From a virus: a DNA stretch of 58,829 nt. The position numbers and the translations under genes are program-made. The notes below the pieces were generated by a model. It searched no databases and was not told where the DNA came from. It worked only from the letters and a program-made list of their open reading frames with translations. The stretch spans positions 1 to 58,829 of the IMG/VR virus record IMGVR_UViG_3300037247_000927. One strand, written 5' to 3'. Positions 1 through 7,626 of this stretch are shown piece by piece (within the stretch, counting starts at the first letter, position 1; each line of letters starts with the position of its first letter).

Positions 1-127
1 TTCAGACCGTCAGCAATCCCATCAAATGACTTGTCCTTACCTTGACCGCCTATCGGGTAGAAGTGGCACGGCACAGTTGTTTCTGTGCGGTTCTTGCATA
101 CTCCGCCGATCTGTAAGGTACAGTTTT
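1..127. repeat. Terminal direct repeat, left copy
   Basis: These 127 bases are identical to the last 127 bases of the window. The repeat lies inside one open reading frame that becomes intact when the ends are joined. A length of exactly 127 matches a common largest k-mer of short-read assemblers, so I read it as the overlap of a circular contig. A genuine short terminal redundancy of the packaged DNA cannot be excluded from sequence alone. Confidence 0.95.
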
Positions 128-167
128 GGCCGCGTGCTGATTTGGTTATGGCGTTTTGTGCGCTCAT
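1..167 (-). CDS. DUF1364/YbcO-like nuclease, N-terminal part (continues at window end)
   Basis: The reading frame starts at the ATG at 167, runs off base 1 and continues at 58702 down to 58561, giving about 102 residues. The protein resembles the DUF1364 (YbcO/Ren-region) nuclease family: an N-terminal segment with SARGQNC, an IGGVC element, then a conserved HFYPIGGQG segment and CYECHTYIDG, which supply the Cys and His residues expected of a metal-dependent HNH-like nuclease. Such genes sit in lambdoid nin-type regions and are thought to process DNA during recombination. The ATG overlaps the stop of the upstream gene (ATGA), so the two are translationally coupled. The assignment rests on motif spacing and overall likeness. 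Confidence 0.7.
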   Translation of the reverse strand, partial: MSAQNAITKSARGQNCTLQIGGVCKNRTETTVPCHFYPIGGQGKDKSFDGIADGL

Positions 168-391
168 GTTTTTTGAATAAATTCCTGTCGTATTTTTTCC
201 CACCGAGCGATCAGGATTTGAATACGCTTGTTTGCCCTTCTCATCACAGCTACAGTGAATGTATCTCTGATGCTCCTGTAGAAACAGGCATTAAGCTTTT
301 CGGTTTTATTGTCTCCGTCATGTGGCGGCAGGCCATGATACTTTTTCAGTTCTCTGACGCAATTTTTAATAATCTGATTATGACTCTGCAT
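164..391 (-). CDS. Hypothetical basic protein, 75 aa
   Basis: I do not recognise the family. The frame is open further upstream to 415, but I prefer the ATG at 391 because AAAGGAAA lies at good spacing before it and the overlap with the upstream gene then falls to 14 bases. The product is rich in Lys, Arg and His, largely helical in appearance, and has no membrane segment. It sits between a small zinc-finger-like gene and the DUF1364 nuclease in a tightly overlapped run, so it may be an accessory of the recombination set; that is inference from position only. Confidence 0.6.
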   Translation of the reverse strand: MQSHNQIIKNCVRELKKYHGLPPHDGDNKTEKLNACFYRSIRDTFTVAVMRRANKRIQILIARWEKIRQEFIQKT

Positions 392-680
392 CGGTGCTTT
401 CCTTTGGCATTTCATCTACCATTGTTTCCATTATTAAATCCAGTCCTTTTTCTTTAGAAAAGCCACCATCACGCACAGCTAACAATTCTGCTCTTATTTG
501 GTGGATCAGATTGCCCAAATGTTCATTTTCATTTTCTAAACCCTCAATTATTTCGGGCGTATCATCACTCATAAATCCGTGACAATCGTTGATCCAATAC
601 TCACGGCGAGGGTGCGGGCATTTGTGATCCTTGTGGTAAGCCTCACAAAATTCGCACCAGACTGAGATTAGGCCAGCCAT
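378..680 (-). CDS. Small Cys/His-rich protein, 100 aa
   Basis: The N-terminus carries Cys and His residues spaced as WCEFCEAYHKDHKCPHP, which suggests a small zinc-binding knuckle. The remainder is acidic and helical, without membrane segments. Its start overlaps the stop of the upstream gene as TAATG. No specific function can be assigned. Small zinc-knuckle proteins of this size are common in phage early regions and often bind nucleic acid or host proteins, but nothing here shows which. Confidence 0.7.
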   Translation of the reverse strand: MAGLISVWCEFCEAYHKDHKCPHPRREYWINDCHGFMSDDTPEIIEGLENENEHLGNLIHQIRAELLAVRDGGFSKEKGLDLIMETMVDEMPKESTDAES

Positions 681-1327
681 TATTTATGGCCACTTATCTT
701 GCCGCCACACTCATAGCAGAAATTCGGAAACTCTGTTCCGCGCTCATGCATGACTTCATAGCCGCATTCTGATCGCGCTGTCTCGGTATCCACCTGGGTC
801 CAACCACACATTTTTATATTTTGTTCCGCAGTCTCGATCAGGCGATCATTAAAAGTCTGATGAGGTTCAGCATCTACAGACAACTTCATTGCAACAAAAT
901 CAATGAGTGCCACTGAATCAGCAAGCATGTCTTGCGCCTGCTTTAGACCATCAGGTAGAAAAAGCCTGATTCGCTGAAATGATGTTGGAAGCATGCAAAT
1001 ATTCCCGCCTCCGGGGCCAGTGGATTCCCATGAAATCTCAATACCCTCACGGCCCTGAACTCCACAAGGCAGCTTAACGCTAAGCCTGATACCCTCATGC
1101 TCTACATAGATAAATCTTGCCTGAAAATACCGCTTGAAATATCTATCTTCAATTGCATTCTCAATACCACGAAACTCTTCCGTATAAAAAGGTGATTCTT
1201 TCTGATCATCCATTGCGATATAAAGAATCTTATTTGCTTCGTCGCGCTCTCTTTCCAATTTAGTCACATAGACTTGCGCCCATTTTGGTAGCTTCGAAAT
1301 CTGTTCAGATGTTGGTTGATCTTTCAT
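680..1327 (-). CDS. Hypothetical phage protein with C-terminal CxxC, 215 aa
   Basis: The N-terminus has the pattern KLPKWAQVYVTKLERERDEA, common at the start of uncharacterised phage proteins, followed by a predicted beta-rich middle and a C-terminal Cys pair (FCYECGG) plus an earlier Cys, possibly a zinc ribbon. No enzyme motif is visible. The start at 1327 overlaps the stop of a 31-residue reading frame (TAATG), and AGGATAA precedes it. It lies within the leftward recombination/early block. Confidence 0.75.
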   Translation of the reverse strand: MKDQPTSEQISKLPKWAQVYVTKLERERDEANKILYIAMDDQKESPFYTEEFRGIENAIEDRYFKRYFQARFIYVEHEGIRLSVKLPCGVQGREGIEISWESTGPGGGNICMLPTSFQRIRLFLPDGLKQAQDMLADSVALIDFVAMKLSVDAEPHQTFNDRLIETAEQNIKMCGWTQVDTETARSECGYEVMHERGTEFPNFCYECGGKISGHK

Positions 1328-1422
1328 TATTTATCCTCAATTAAGAACTCATATGCTGCTGCCTGGGACTGTACTGTTTCCCATCCTTCCGCACACTGCC
1401 TTTGGGGGACCGATGTGGTCAT
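1327..1422 (-). CDS. Possible 31-aa small protein
   Basis: A short frame begins at ATG 1422 and ends in TAA overlapping the next ATG (TAATG), as in many neighbouring gene pairs. The C-terminal half (QAAAYEFLIEDK) looks like ordinary protein sequence. There is no convincing ribosome-binding site, and an in-frame TAG lies two codons upstream of the ATG, so translation would have to start here or the frame is a remnant. See the finding on the interrupted frame. Confidence 0.4.
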   Translation of the reverse strand: MTTSVPQRQCAEGWETVQSQAAAYEFLIEDK

Positions 1423-1470
1423 CGGCGGCTAAGCAGGGCATTGGCAGGGCCAAACAGCAGCTATCAATTC

Positions 1471-1554
1471 TCAATTACCTCTATGTTTATAAAAATCGGA
1501 GAGAGACAGAACCCTCCGACATTTAATACAGCATTGCGTTACTTGGTTATTCAT
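1471..1554 (-). CDS. Possible 27-aa CxxC peptide, HNH-like N-terminus
   Basis: The peptide contains CCIKCRRVLSLSDFYKHRG, closely resembling the N-terminal zinc knuckle that precedes HNH nuclease domains (CxxC followed by LSxFYKHR), but a TGA ends the frame right after it. The ATG is preceded by a weak purine stretch (GGCAGAGATATTAAAGC). It is in the same frame as the 31-aa reading frame downstream, with two stops between. It could be a real micropeptide or the remnant of a degraded HNH gene. Confidence 0.4.
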   Translation of the reverse strand: MNNQVTQCCIKCRRVLSLSDFYKHRGN

Positions 1555-1590
1555 GCTTTAATATCTCTGCCTTGCATGTAAGTCGTTGAA

Positions 1591-2223
1591 TTAAAAAGGT
1601 ATATCGTCGATGAAATCATCCACAAACTCACTATTGTCACCAGACTGTGCAGGCACAGACGCAGATGCTTCAGCACCAATTGCGCCCCATTCCTGACACT
1701 GCTGAATCTTTTCCTTGATCTTATCAGGAAGGCGATTGAACATGACCTGATCAAAGGCATCAAGGCTGAACAGCAATGGGTTCTCGATAGCCGGAAATGT
1801 TTCGCTTTGTTTCATGGCTGGCGGGAGCGGGACAATCGTTTCAATGTTGGCATATGTGCTGTTCCCAGACGTGTTATGAACTACGTTCAAGTAAGCCTTC
1901 CGAGTTAGCAGCTTACTGAGATCGAATGCAGCAGCGTCTTCGTTACTGTCAAACCTTTTCCCGAACCAGCTCTCTATGGCCTTGCGAAGATAAGAGCCTT
2001 CAAACATTGAGAATGTATAGTTGCTGAACATTTCAAAATGCTTTCCTTCGCTATCCAGGGTTGAGAGATTAAAAATCAAAGTGATCTTGCGGGAAAACTT
2101 TTGAGACTTCTCGTTGAAGTGGCTACCACGATCAAACATGCCAGAACATTGTGCTGGGTGCATACCAGGTTCTACCCTCTCAAAATCTCCACCTTCGCTT
2201 GGTGGTGCTGTAAATGCGTTCAT
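1591..2223 (-). CDS. Phage single-stranded-DNA-binding-like protein
   Basis: The 210-residue product ends in an acidic, Ser/Gly-flanked tail closing with DDFIDDIPF, nearly the same as the C-terminal tip by which bacterial SSB recruits its partner enzymes (DDDIPF in E. coli). The body (about residues 15-150) is beta-rich and aromatic, compatible with an OB fold, and is followed by a long hydrophilic linker. AAGGAGAAGTCA gives a strong ribosome-binding site for the ATG at 2223. Neighbours are a Cas4/RecB-like nuclease and a UvrD-like helicase. The role, coating single-stranded phage DNA and docking host replication or repair proteins, is inferred from the tail and context. Confidence 0.7.
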   Translation of the reverse strand: MNAFTAPPSEGGDFERVEPGMHPAQCSGMFDRGSHFNEKSQKFSRKITLIFNLSTLDSEGKHFEMFSNYTFSMFEGSYLRKAIESWFGKRFDSNEDAAAFDLSKLLTRKAYLNVVHNTSGNSTYANIETIVPLPPAMKQSETFPAIENPLLFSLDAFDQVMFNRLPDKIKEKIQQCQEWGAIGAEASASVPAQSGDNSEFVDDFIDDIPF

Positions 2224-2233
2224 TGACTTCTCC

Positions 2234-2551
2234 TTAAACTAACTTCGGTGGTGTTTGAATTACGCCCGGCTGTAGGCGTTCTTTGAATGGCTTGTTGATC
2301 ATGTCAACAGTAGCCGCGAGTGCTGCCTGGAAATCTTCTACAGATTCTCCTTCGGTACTTCTGATGAAGTAATCTACCAGAGAATCCCTTGCTGAAGGAA
2401 GGTCATAAAAAATCACAGCCTGTCCATTATCGGATGCTACGTTTTCCCAAAGTTCATCCTTGTCAATGAGGGTTTCTGGAATCCTTTTTTGCAGAAACCA
2501 GCCAGCAGGCTTTCCAAGCAGCCTGTATTCTTTGCTGATATTAATAATCAC
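2234..2551 (-). CDS. Hypothetical protein, 105 aa
   Basis: Translation most likely begins with GTG at 2551, preceded by AAGGGAG at a workable distance. The stop of the upstream nuclease lies just before the start, so the two are probably co-translated. The sequence is of mixed charge with no membrane segment, metal motif or family I recognise. Its place between an SSB-like gene and a RecB/Cas4-like nuclease suggests a part in DNA recombination or repair, by association only. Confidence 0.65.
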   Translation of the reverse strand: MIINISKEYRLLGKPAGWFLQKRIPETLIDKDELWENVASDNGQAVIFYDLPSARDSLVDYFIRSTEGESVEDFQAALAATVDMINKPFKERLQPGVIQTPPKLV

Positions 2552-3523
2552 TTAACTTACTCCCTTGAGTTTTTTAAATTGTGGACAAAAATCTGCTGCA
2601 TCACAGTAAGCTTCGCAGCGCTTGTTAATTCCAGGCCGGTGATCTACAAACATTTGACTGGAGGTAGCTGCAAGCTCGTTAGCAGCCGCTTCAGGGTCAG
2701 AGCTGTTCTTGTCATCGAACACCCTGGTAGCTCGCTTATTCGTACCCTTCATGACAGCGTACTTAGAACCTGTATACCAGCGCTCTGATTCCGTACATGG
2801 CCGTGGAGTCTCAGCAGTATGCTCTCTGATCTTCTCAGCGATCAGACCGAGGGTTTTTTCCATCGGCCACAATCTTTGCGGGACCACGGCTATTGGTAGG
2901 TTGGGGTAGTTACCTTCTCCGACCTTTGATTTCATCCAGTCCCTGAGAATGGCTACGATCTGCAATGCTTCAATCTCCAAGCCATTTTGAATAGCCAGAT
3001 AAGCATTGATGTTCAGTTGGTGCAGCCAGTCATCATTGTCATTGAAGATGATTGACCAGACGGATGTGGTTTTGTAATCAGATAGCATCTTTTTGCGACC
3101 CTCAATCAGATCAACCTGGCCGCTGATAACATATTCGATTCCATCAACTGTGACAGTGCAAAAGTAGCGCTCTTCTGGGATCAGAATCTCAGGGTCAACA
3201 ACACCGGCAACAATCCGATTTGTGTTGTTGAATTTGATCGTTGCCCGTTCAATCAAAAGGTGAACTGCGGTCCCGAACATTGCCCAGATCATGTCAGAAA
3301 CATCCTGAACAATTTCATCAGCGTGCTTTATCTTCAAAGCCCTCATCTGTGGAGGCTTCAATAATTCAGTAGCGCTGAAGTCAGACTTGCCTTTCGAGTA
3401 TTCATCCATTGCAATCGCAAGCGCAATAGGTATTGGCAAGTCGTATTTGTTCGTCATTCCCCCAATCAATCTGGGATCGTCAGACTTTTTTAACTGGTTA
3501 CTTTGTGGTTGTGTCAGTGACAT
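2552..3523 (-). CDS. PD-(D/E)XK nuclease, Cas4/RecB-like, probable Fe-S protein
   Basis: The 323-residue product has the nuclease core expected of the RecB/Cas4 superfamily: a His in GTAVHLLIE near residue 88, an Asp in GQVDLIEG near 138, and DYKTTS near 149-154 giving the D and K of the PD-(D/E)XK site. Downstream a Gln/His-containing segment (WLHQLNINAYL) fits the family motif. At the C-terminus three cysteines (near 303, 307 and 313), with an earlier one in RPCTE, resemble the iron-sulphur cluster of Cas4 and AddB. Such phage nucleases resect DNA ends for recombination. GCAGGAGAAATAA precedes the ATG. Confidence 0.8.
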   Translation of the reverse strand: MSLTQPQSNQLKKSDDPRLIGGMTNKYDLPIPIALAIAMDEYSKGKSDFSATELLKPPQMRALKIKHADEIVQDVSDMIWAMFGTAVHLLIERATIKFNNTNRIVAGVVDPEILIPEERYFCTVTVDGIEYVISGQVDLIEGRKKMLSDYKTTSVWSIIFNDNDDWLHQLNINAYLAIQNGLEIEALQIVAILRDWMKSKVGEGNYPNLPIAVVPQRLWPMEKTLGLIAEKIREHTAETPRPCTESERWYTGSKYAVMKGTNKRATRVFDDKNSSDPEAAANELAATSSQMFVDHRPGINKRCEAYCDAADFCPQFKKLKGVS

Positions 3524-3781
3524 TTATTTCTCCTGCAATCCTCTTGGGATAAATTCATTCAAAGTTTCAATCAGTGATGTAGCATGTCGAGCCACACCCT
3601 GATTCCGGTAAATATTTTTGATAGAAGTGTTTGCGGTGACATTTGCGGTTTTTGCCCTGTCACAGTTTTCTTTTATAAGGTTCACAAGCACCAATATTTC
3701 TGGATTCATGCAAAGCTTTCTGAGCGCATATTCTTCTTCTTTTTTCAGCTCTATTAATCTTTCTTTTTCAGTTCGAAGCAT
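3524..3781 (-). CDS. Hypothetical helical protein, 85 aa
   Basis: A frame open from a GTG at 3814 contains an internal ATG at 3781, which I prefer because the preceding 53-aa gene then overlaps it by only 14 bases, as is usual here. The N-terminus is strongly charged (LRTEKERLIELKKEEEYA) and probably forms a coiled coil; the rest is mixed. No known family is recognised. It is directly upstream of the Cas4/RecB-like nuclease gene. Confidence 0.6.
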   Translation of the reverse strand: MLRTEKERLIELKKEEEYALRKLCMNPEILVLVNLIKENCDRAKTANVTANTSIKNIYRNQGVARHATSLIETLNEFIPRGLQEK

Positions 3782-3929
3782 TTTGTTTTCCAGATTTAAT
3801 TGCAGCCATGTCACGTTCGCACATGCCCATACAGTCGTGGCCCCGGTATTTCAATCTCTCGTACCAGCAGCCAAGGTTATGCCCCAGGATGTAAGTCGTC
3901 TGGATGAATTTCATGAAGGCGTTATTCAT
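3768..3929 (-). CDS. Small basic Cys-containing protein, 53 aa
   Basis: An ATG at 3929 overlaps the stop of the upstream gene within GATGAATAAC and opens a 53-codon frame ending in TGA at 3768, filling what would otherwise be a gap in a gapless operon. The product contains CWYERLKYRGHDCMGMCERD, a Cys-rich basic segment that could bind a metal ion. The tight overlaps at both ends argue that it is translated. No function is known. Confidence 0.55.
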   Translation of the reverse strand: MNNAFMKFIQTTYILGHNLGCWYERLKYRGHDCMGMCERDMAAIKSGKQNASN

Positions 3930-4140
3930 CTTCAATTACATCGCAGCCAATGAAAGTGCAGACTCCAATTTCAGTTTCGTTGCAGCCATGAAGGATATTG
4001 GATGACGCTAGAATCTGATAACCATCATCCCTACTATTTATTATTTCTGGTGATGAGCAGAGCGTTGGCGCTACCTCGATAGTGGCTTGGCATCTGACGC
4101 ATTTATATAAAACTTTAGCCATCACATATGATTTTCCCAT
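3922..4140 (-). CDS. Small zinc-ribbon-like protein, 72 aa
   Basis: The product has a CxxC pair in YKCVRCQATIE and later Cys residues (TLCSS, LHGCNETEIGVC), the arrangement of a small zinc ribbon. Its ATG at 4140 overlaps the upstream stop by one base (TGATG); an internal Met at codon 7 is an alternative start. It is one of several small Cys-rich proteins in this leftward block. Role unknown. Confidence 0.65.
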   Translation of the reverse strand: MGKSYVMAKVLYKCVRCQATIEVAPTLCSSPEIINSRDDGYQILASSNILHGCNETEIGVCTFIGCDVIEDE

Positions 4141-4691
4141 CAGGTTTTCTCCAGCAAAGCGCCATCAGCGCCTTCAACAGTTAACCCCATGAAATTTCCA
4201 CTCATAATTTGTTTAATCATCTTGTCAATATCTGGCCCTTGAAGCGTGGTAAGTAACCATCCGCCATCAGGTAGAGGATAGTGATAAGTATCATCTACGC
4301 CATACCCAAACGATGTGGATACATAATCCATGCGCATATATACAGACGACTTGCAAGAGAACTGTGAGTGAGGTATTCCAGCATGATCTGCTGCACGCGC
4401 AAGCTCTTCACAAGGGTTGTAATCAACGTCAAGCCAGGGGTTTAGATATTCTGCACCATCACGCATGCTCTTGATCCTTTCCGAGAGCAGCTTCCTGAAA
4501 ACTTCAATCCGATCATTGATATTGTTAATATCTGATTTATCTCTCAATATCCTCGTCATCGCAAGCGCATGACTCATGCCGCCATGAACTGAATCATCAC
4601 CGTTGTCAAAAACAGGTTCGAGTAATTTCCTACACCAAAGCTCTACTGCCCGATCTATAATTAAATCTGGTATTCGCTCTCGTTTAATCAT
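4140..4691 (-). CDS. Hypothetical protein, 183 aa
   Basis: I do not recognise the family. The N-terminal two thirds appear helical, with a charged stretch near residues 60-85; the C-terminal third (from about residue 115) looks beta-rich with many Tyr and Gly. There is no membrane segment. The ATG overlaps the stop of the UvrD-like helicase gene (ATGA), so expression is coupled to the helicase. Confidence 0.7.
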   Translation of the reverse strand: MIKRERIPDLIIDRAVELWCRKLLEPVFDNGDDSVHGGMSHALAMTRILRDKSDINNINDRIEVFRKLLSERIKSMRDGAEYLNPWLDVDYNPCEELARAADHAGIPHSQFSCKSSVYMRMDYVSTSFGYGVDDTYHYPLPDGGWLLTTLQGPDIDKMIKQIMSGNFMGLTVEGADGALLEKT

Positions 4692-6139
4692 GTTTTTTCC
4701 AAATAGTTCAGAGTTTTCTTGGCTCTGGTGATGGCAACGTAATCAATATTGCGTTCTTCTTGCTCACGCCATGAAGCGCCTTTCTTGGAAGACTTATGCC
4801 AAGGTTTGTTTTCCATAATGAAAACATTGTCAGCCTCAAGCCCTTTGGCTCTGTGGACTGTAGACAAGTTGACGAAATCCTGACGGGCCTCACCAAACAT
4901 ACCTTCAATTTCATTGATGATCTTGTTGACGCTCTCGCCCGGCATTTCTTTCAGGAAAACCCTGATCGTGTTGGCTTTATCGCGTACATGGTCAGCACTT
5001 CTGTATTCATCCCTGTTGATGTGATGAAGGACTCTTTTCTCTTCCCATTTACCAAGCTTCTTTTCAAGCTGGTTGGCGTTGTCGGCCTCGAAGCCCCTGA
5101 TTAACTTAACCAGACCTTCGCCAATATTCCTGCCAACAATCGTTGCTGGAATCTTCATTCTTATGAGCCTGTAAGCCATCCCCAACAAAGGTGCGTTCGC
5201 CCTGGATAAAATCATATCGTTGGGGGCAAAGGTTTTCTCTGTGATGTTCTTGATGTAATTGATTTCACCTTCAATTGCCCAGGGTGCAGCTTCTATTTCA
5301 GGAACAATCACCTTTGCTCTTTCAACAATTTTCTTGGGGCAACGATATGAGATTGAAAGCGGAAGCATGTCACAGTCGAACATGTATCCGAGCTTTGACA
5401 TTGAAGCGCTTGAGGCCCCTCTCCAGCCGTAGATGGCTTGTTTTGAGTCACCCACACAGACCAAGCGGCCATTGTCAACCAGAACACGGTTCAGAAGCTC
5501 ATGCTGTGATGCGTTTAAATCCTGTGCTTCATCAACAAATATAAAATCATGTTGCGGAAACCTCATTTCATTCATCAATGGCAGGTAGATCATGTCATCG
5601 AAGTCAATCATCTTGGATTTGCTCAGTGACATTTCCAGCATCAATATGGCCAGCTCGATAAGCCTTCCGTCTTCCATGACATCTGGGGATATTTCATAAC
5701 GCTTGATCAGGTTAATAAATTCAATCGTGGGAGAGTCGGGACCAAGTAAATGAGACTTTGCAATCTGCACCAACTGCCTGATTTGCGCCTTGTCTTTGTA
5801 CTCAGCCCAGGAAATTTTACCTTCTTCTTTTGCCTGGCTGAGTAGAATTCTTTGCTTGCTGCTTTCTGTATGGAAAGGACCGCCACTCAGCAGCGCACGA
5901 TAGCCAAGGCTATGCATAGTCCGGCTCTCAAACATTGGTGGCAACCTTGCTCCAAGCTCAGTAGCAATTGACTTGTTGAAGGCAAGGAACAAAGGCCTGT
6001 GAGCTATCCCGTCGAGCCTGTTTGCAGCCTCTACAATGGACACGGTTTTTCCTGAGCCAGCCACGCTTTCAACAACTGCACTGTTTTCAGAATTTTGAAC
6101 GAAATCAAACAGATCATTTTGATATTTTGAATATTCCAT
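4688..6139 (-). CDS. UvrD/Rep-type superfamily 1 DNA helicase
   Basis: All core SF1A motifs are visible in the 483-residue product: Walker A VAGSGKT (about residues 26-32), Walker B VDEAQDLNASQ (about 200-210), motif III GDSKQAIYGWRGA, motif IV YRCP, motif V LSTVHRAKGLEADNVFI and motif VI DYVAITRAKKTL near the C-terminus. It is shorter than bacterial UvrD (about 720 residues), lacking most of the 1B/2B insertions, as is usual for phage versions. It would unwind DNA 3' to 5' in replication or recombination, next to a Cas4-like nuclease and an SSB-like protein. The start is preceded by the GGATAAGAGG leader at 6146-6155. Confidence 0.92.
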   Translation of the reverse strand: MEYSKYQNDLFDFVQNSENSAVVESVAGSGKTVSIVEAANRLDGIAHRPLFLAFNKSIATELGARLPPMFESRTMHSLGYRALLSGGPFHTESSKQRILLSQAKEEGKISWAEYKDKAQIRQLVQIAKSHLLGPDSPTIEFINLIKRYEISPDVMEDGRLIELAILMLEMSLSKSKMIDFDDMIYLPLMNEMRFPQHDFIFVDEAQDLNASQHELLNRVLVDNGRLVCVGDSKQAIYGWRGASSASMSKLGYMFDCDMLPLSISYRCPKKIVERAKVIVPEIEAAPWAIEGEINYIKNITEKTFAPNDMILSRANAPLLGMAYRLIRMKIPATIVGRNIGEGLVKLIRGFEADNANQLEKKLGKWEEKRVLHHINRDEYRSADHVRDKANTIRVFLKEMPGESVNKIINEIEGMFGEARQDFVNLSTVHRAKGLEADNVFIMENKPWHKSSKKGASWREQEERNIDYVAITRAKKTLNYLEKT

Positions 6140-6145
6140 AATTTA

Positions 6146-6155
6146 CCTCTTATCC
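6146..6155 (-). promoter_or_regulatory. Conserved leader/RBS motif GGATAAGAGG
   Basis: Read leftward, GGATAAGAGG lies six bases before the ATG of the UvrD-like helicase. The AAGAGG part acts as the Shine-Dalgarno element; the GGAT extension is conserved beyond what ribosome binding needs. Exact copies also occur at 22103-22112, 22617-22626, 24389-24398 and 24651-24660, each just upstream of a leftward gene. Confidence 0.7.
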
Positions 6156-6174
6156 AATTTTGTTAAATCACCGC

Positions 6175-6717
6175 TCATGGTAACGTGACTCCCATTTCTG
6201 TAGCCGCCCATGCAGCAGTGCGATGTATTAAAGACTGGTACTCTTCCACATTCAGTTTCGATGTATCACCCGTATAGCGATAAATCCTGAAGTTCTTTCC
6301 ATTTGCATCTGTCTTCTTGCCGAACGCACGGTCAACAAGCGTGCTGATAATCGTAATGCAGTCAGCCCTTTCTTCTTTTGGCATTGTCGTTCTGGAGTGC
6401 TTGAGAAGCTTTTGTAGCGCCTCTCTTATGGAGTCAAGCTCACTGCTATTATGCTCTGAGTGTACGGGTAGCCACTCTTCATGCTCACCAAAGTATTCGA
6501 TCTTGGCCAGATGTCTTATCTGGTGGAAATCTATACCAGTGCTGTTGGCTATGAACCTGAGCATGCCATGCCAGTGGTTTTCCATTTCGCGTGTGCGGTT
6601 GATTTTGAATGGACTGAACTCGAACATCCATTGCTTGAGAGGATCAAGGTCCTTCAGGAAAGCAATGGCCGTGTCGATGTGATCCTGGCAGCTTGAGAAT
6701 ATTTTTTTAGTTGCCAT
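6175..6717 (-). CDS. NinB-like recombination protein (putative)
   Basis: The 180-residue product has the layout of the NinB family: an N-terminal region ending in a basic element (FKINRTREMENHWHG), a central helical region, and a C-terminal segment with TSKLNVEEYQSLIHR followed by WAATEMGVTLP, matching the family's typical close. Lambda NinB binds single-stranded DNA and aids recombination, which fits the neighbouring helicase and nuclease. Similarity is at pattern level only. It overlaps the upstream gene by 11 bases; both genes begin with MATKKI. Confidence 0.5.
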   Translation of the reverse strand: MATKKIFSSCQDHIDTAIAFLKDLDPLKQWMFEFSPFKINRTREMENHWHGMLRFIANSTGIDFHQIRHLAKIEYFGEHEEWLPVHSEHNSSELDSIREALQKLLKHSRTTMPKEERADCITIISTLVDRAFGKKTDANGKNFRIYRYTGDTSKLNVEEYQSLIHRTAAWAATEMGVTLP

Positions 6718-7153
6718 TACTCATACCTTCAAGCAGAGATAGAACTTCAGACATGGAACAACAAATATGATCAAACATTTTCACCATTAATTCTGGTTCG
6801 CCGTTCTCTAGTAAAAGTATTGTGGTTTTGCACTGTCCTGCCGCCCAACCCATTTCCATGCTGGCTGACCTTCCAAATGGCTGAACACCAACAAACACAT
6901 CTGCCCATAACATTGCGGAATAATCATGTTTATAACCTTGCATTGCAATAGGATGATCAAGACATTCCCGATAGCGCTCAATGCTCCATTCCTGCCATGC
7001 TGGATCAATATCCGACCAGTGAAAGCCGCTGTTGCCAGGCGCTGGATTGCGGAAGTCATATACTTCATGTCCCGCATTTCTCAGCTTACTAACTACTGAT
7101 GGCTGAATACTATTCCGCCAACTGGTAGCTACATATATTTTCTTAGTTGCCAT
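6707..7153 (-). CDS. Nucleoside 2-deoxyribosyltransferase-like protein
   Basis: The 148-residue product begins with KKIYVATSWRN and carries GHEVYDFRNP, then MLWADVFVGVQPFGRSASMEMGW and AAGQCKTTILL. This is the Rossmann-like fold of deoxyribosyltransferase relatives, with the conserved Glu in SxSMEMGW as likely nucleophile. Such phage proteins may take part in nucleotide salvage or modification, though some relatives have lost activity. GGGATAAGTC precedes the ATG and contains the stop of the upstream gene (GGA TAA), a partial match to the leader motif found elsewhere. Confidence 0.75.
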   Translation of the reverse strand: MATKKIYVATSWRNSIQPSVVSKLRNAGHEVYDFRNPAPGNSGFHWSDIDPAWQEWSIERYRECLDHPIAMQGYKHDYSAMLWADVFVGVQPFGRSASMEMGWAAGQCKTTILLLENGEPELMVKMFDHICCSMSEVLSLLEGMSNGN

Positions 7154-7156
7154 GAC

Positions 7157-7492
7157 TTATCCCTTCCACGTTGGAATTGAAACTTTCTCACTCCACCATG
7201 CAGCAACCAAGTCCCAATCCTCATCATGTTTGGCGGTTCCGACAATGGAAAATGGATTGTCCGGCCCATCATCTTCAACAGTCAGCTTCATGAGGATCAC
7301 ATAATCACCATATGCATAGATCATCCCGCCACAATCATCCATTTCACTGTCGCCCATTATCACAACCCAATAGTGGCCGTTTTCTGTTGGTGGCGAGTCT
7401 TCTACATTAATCCATTCGCCCGCACCTTTTCTCATCACCAGTCCCTTCAACCAATTGAGTATGGATTTAATTCTTGGTAAATGATTATTCAT
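7157..7492 (-). CDS. DUF551-like protein, 111 aa
   Basis: The C-terminal part begins EWINVEDSPPTENGHYWVV and ends with a WDLVAAWWSEK segment, the pattern of the small DUF551 phage family (WISVEDRLP at one end, a Trp-rich close). I place the start at ATG 7492 because GGATAAGAGAGCA, a near copy of the repeated leader motif, precedes it directly. The open frame extends further to a TTG at 7630 but without a ribosome-binding site. Function of the family is unknown. Confidence 0.65.
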   Translation of the reverse strand: MNNHLPRIKSILNWLKGLVMRKGAGEWINVEDSPPTENGHYWVVIMGDSEMDDCGGMIYAYGDYVILMKLTVEDDGPDNPFSIVGTAKHDEDWDLVAAWWSEKVSIPTWKG

Positions 7493-7495
7493 TGC

Positions 7496-7505
7496 TCTCT
7501 TATCC
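7496..7505 (-). promoter_or_regulatory. Near copy of leader motif (GGATAAGAGA)
   Basis: Nine of ten bases match GGATAAGAGG, and it ends three bases before the ATG at 7492, closer than at the exact copies. It supports that start codon over the longer frame. Confidence 0.5.
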
Positions 7506-7626
7506 ATACGGTGTAATAATGTTTGAGTACAGTCTACTCTCTCAAATGATAATTGCAAGGGGTTTCGTGCAAAAAGTTGTTTTCTTAATGCGGCTATGCG
7601 ACTTGAAGAAATATTATGTTTCGAAC

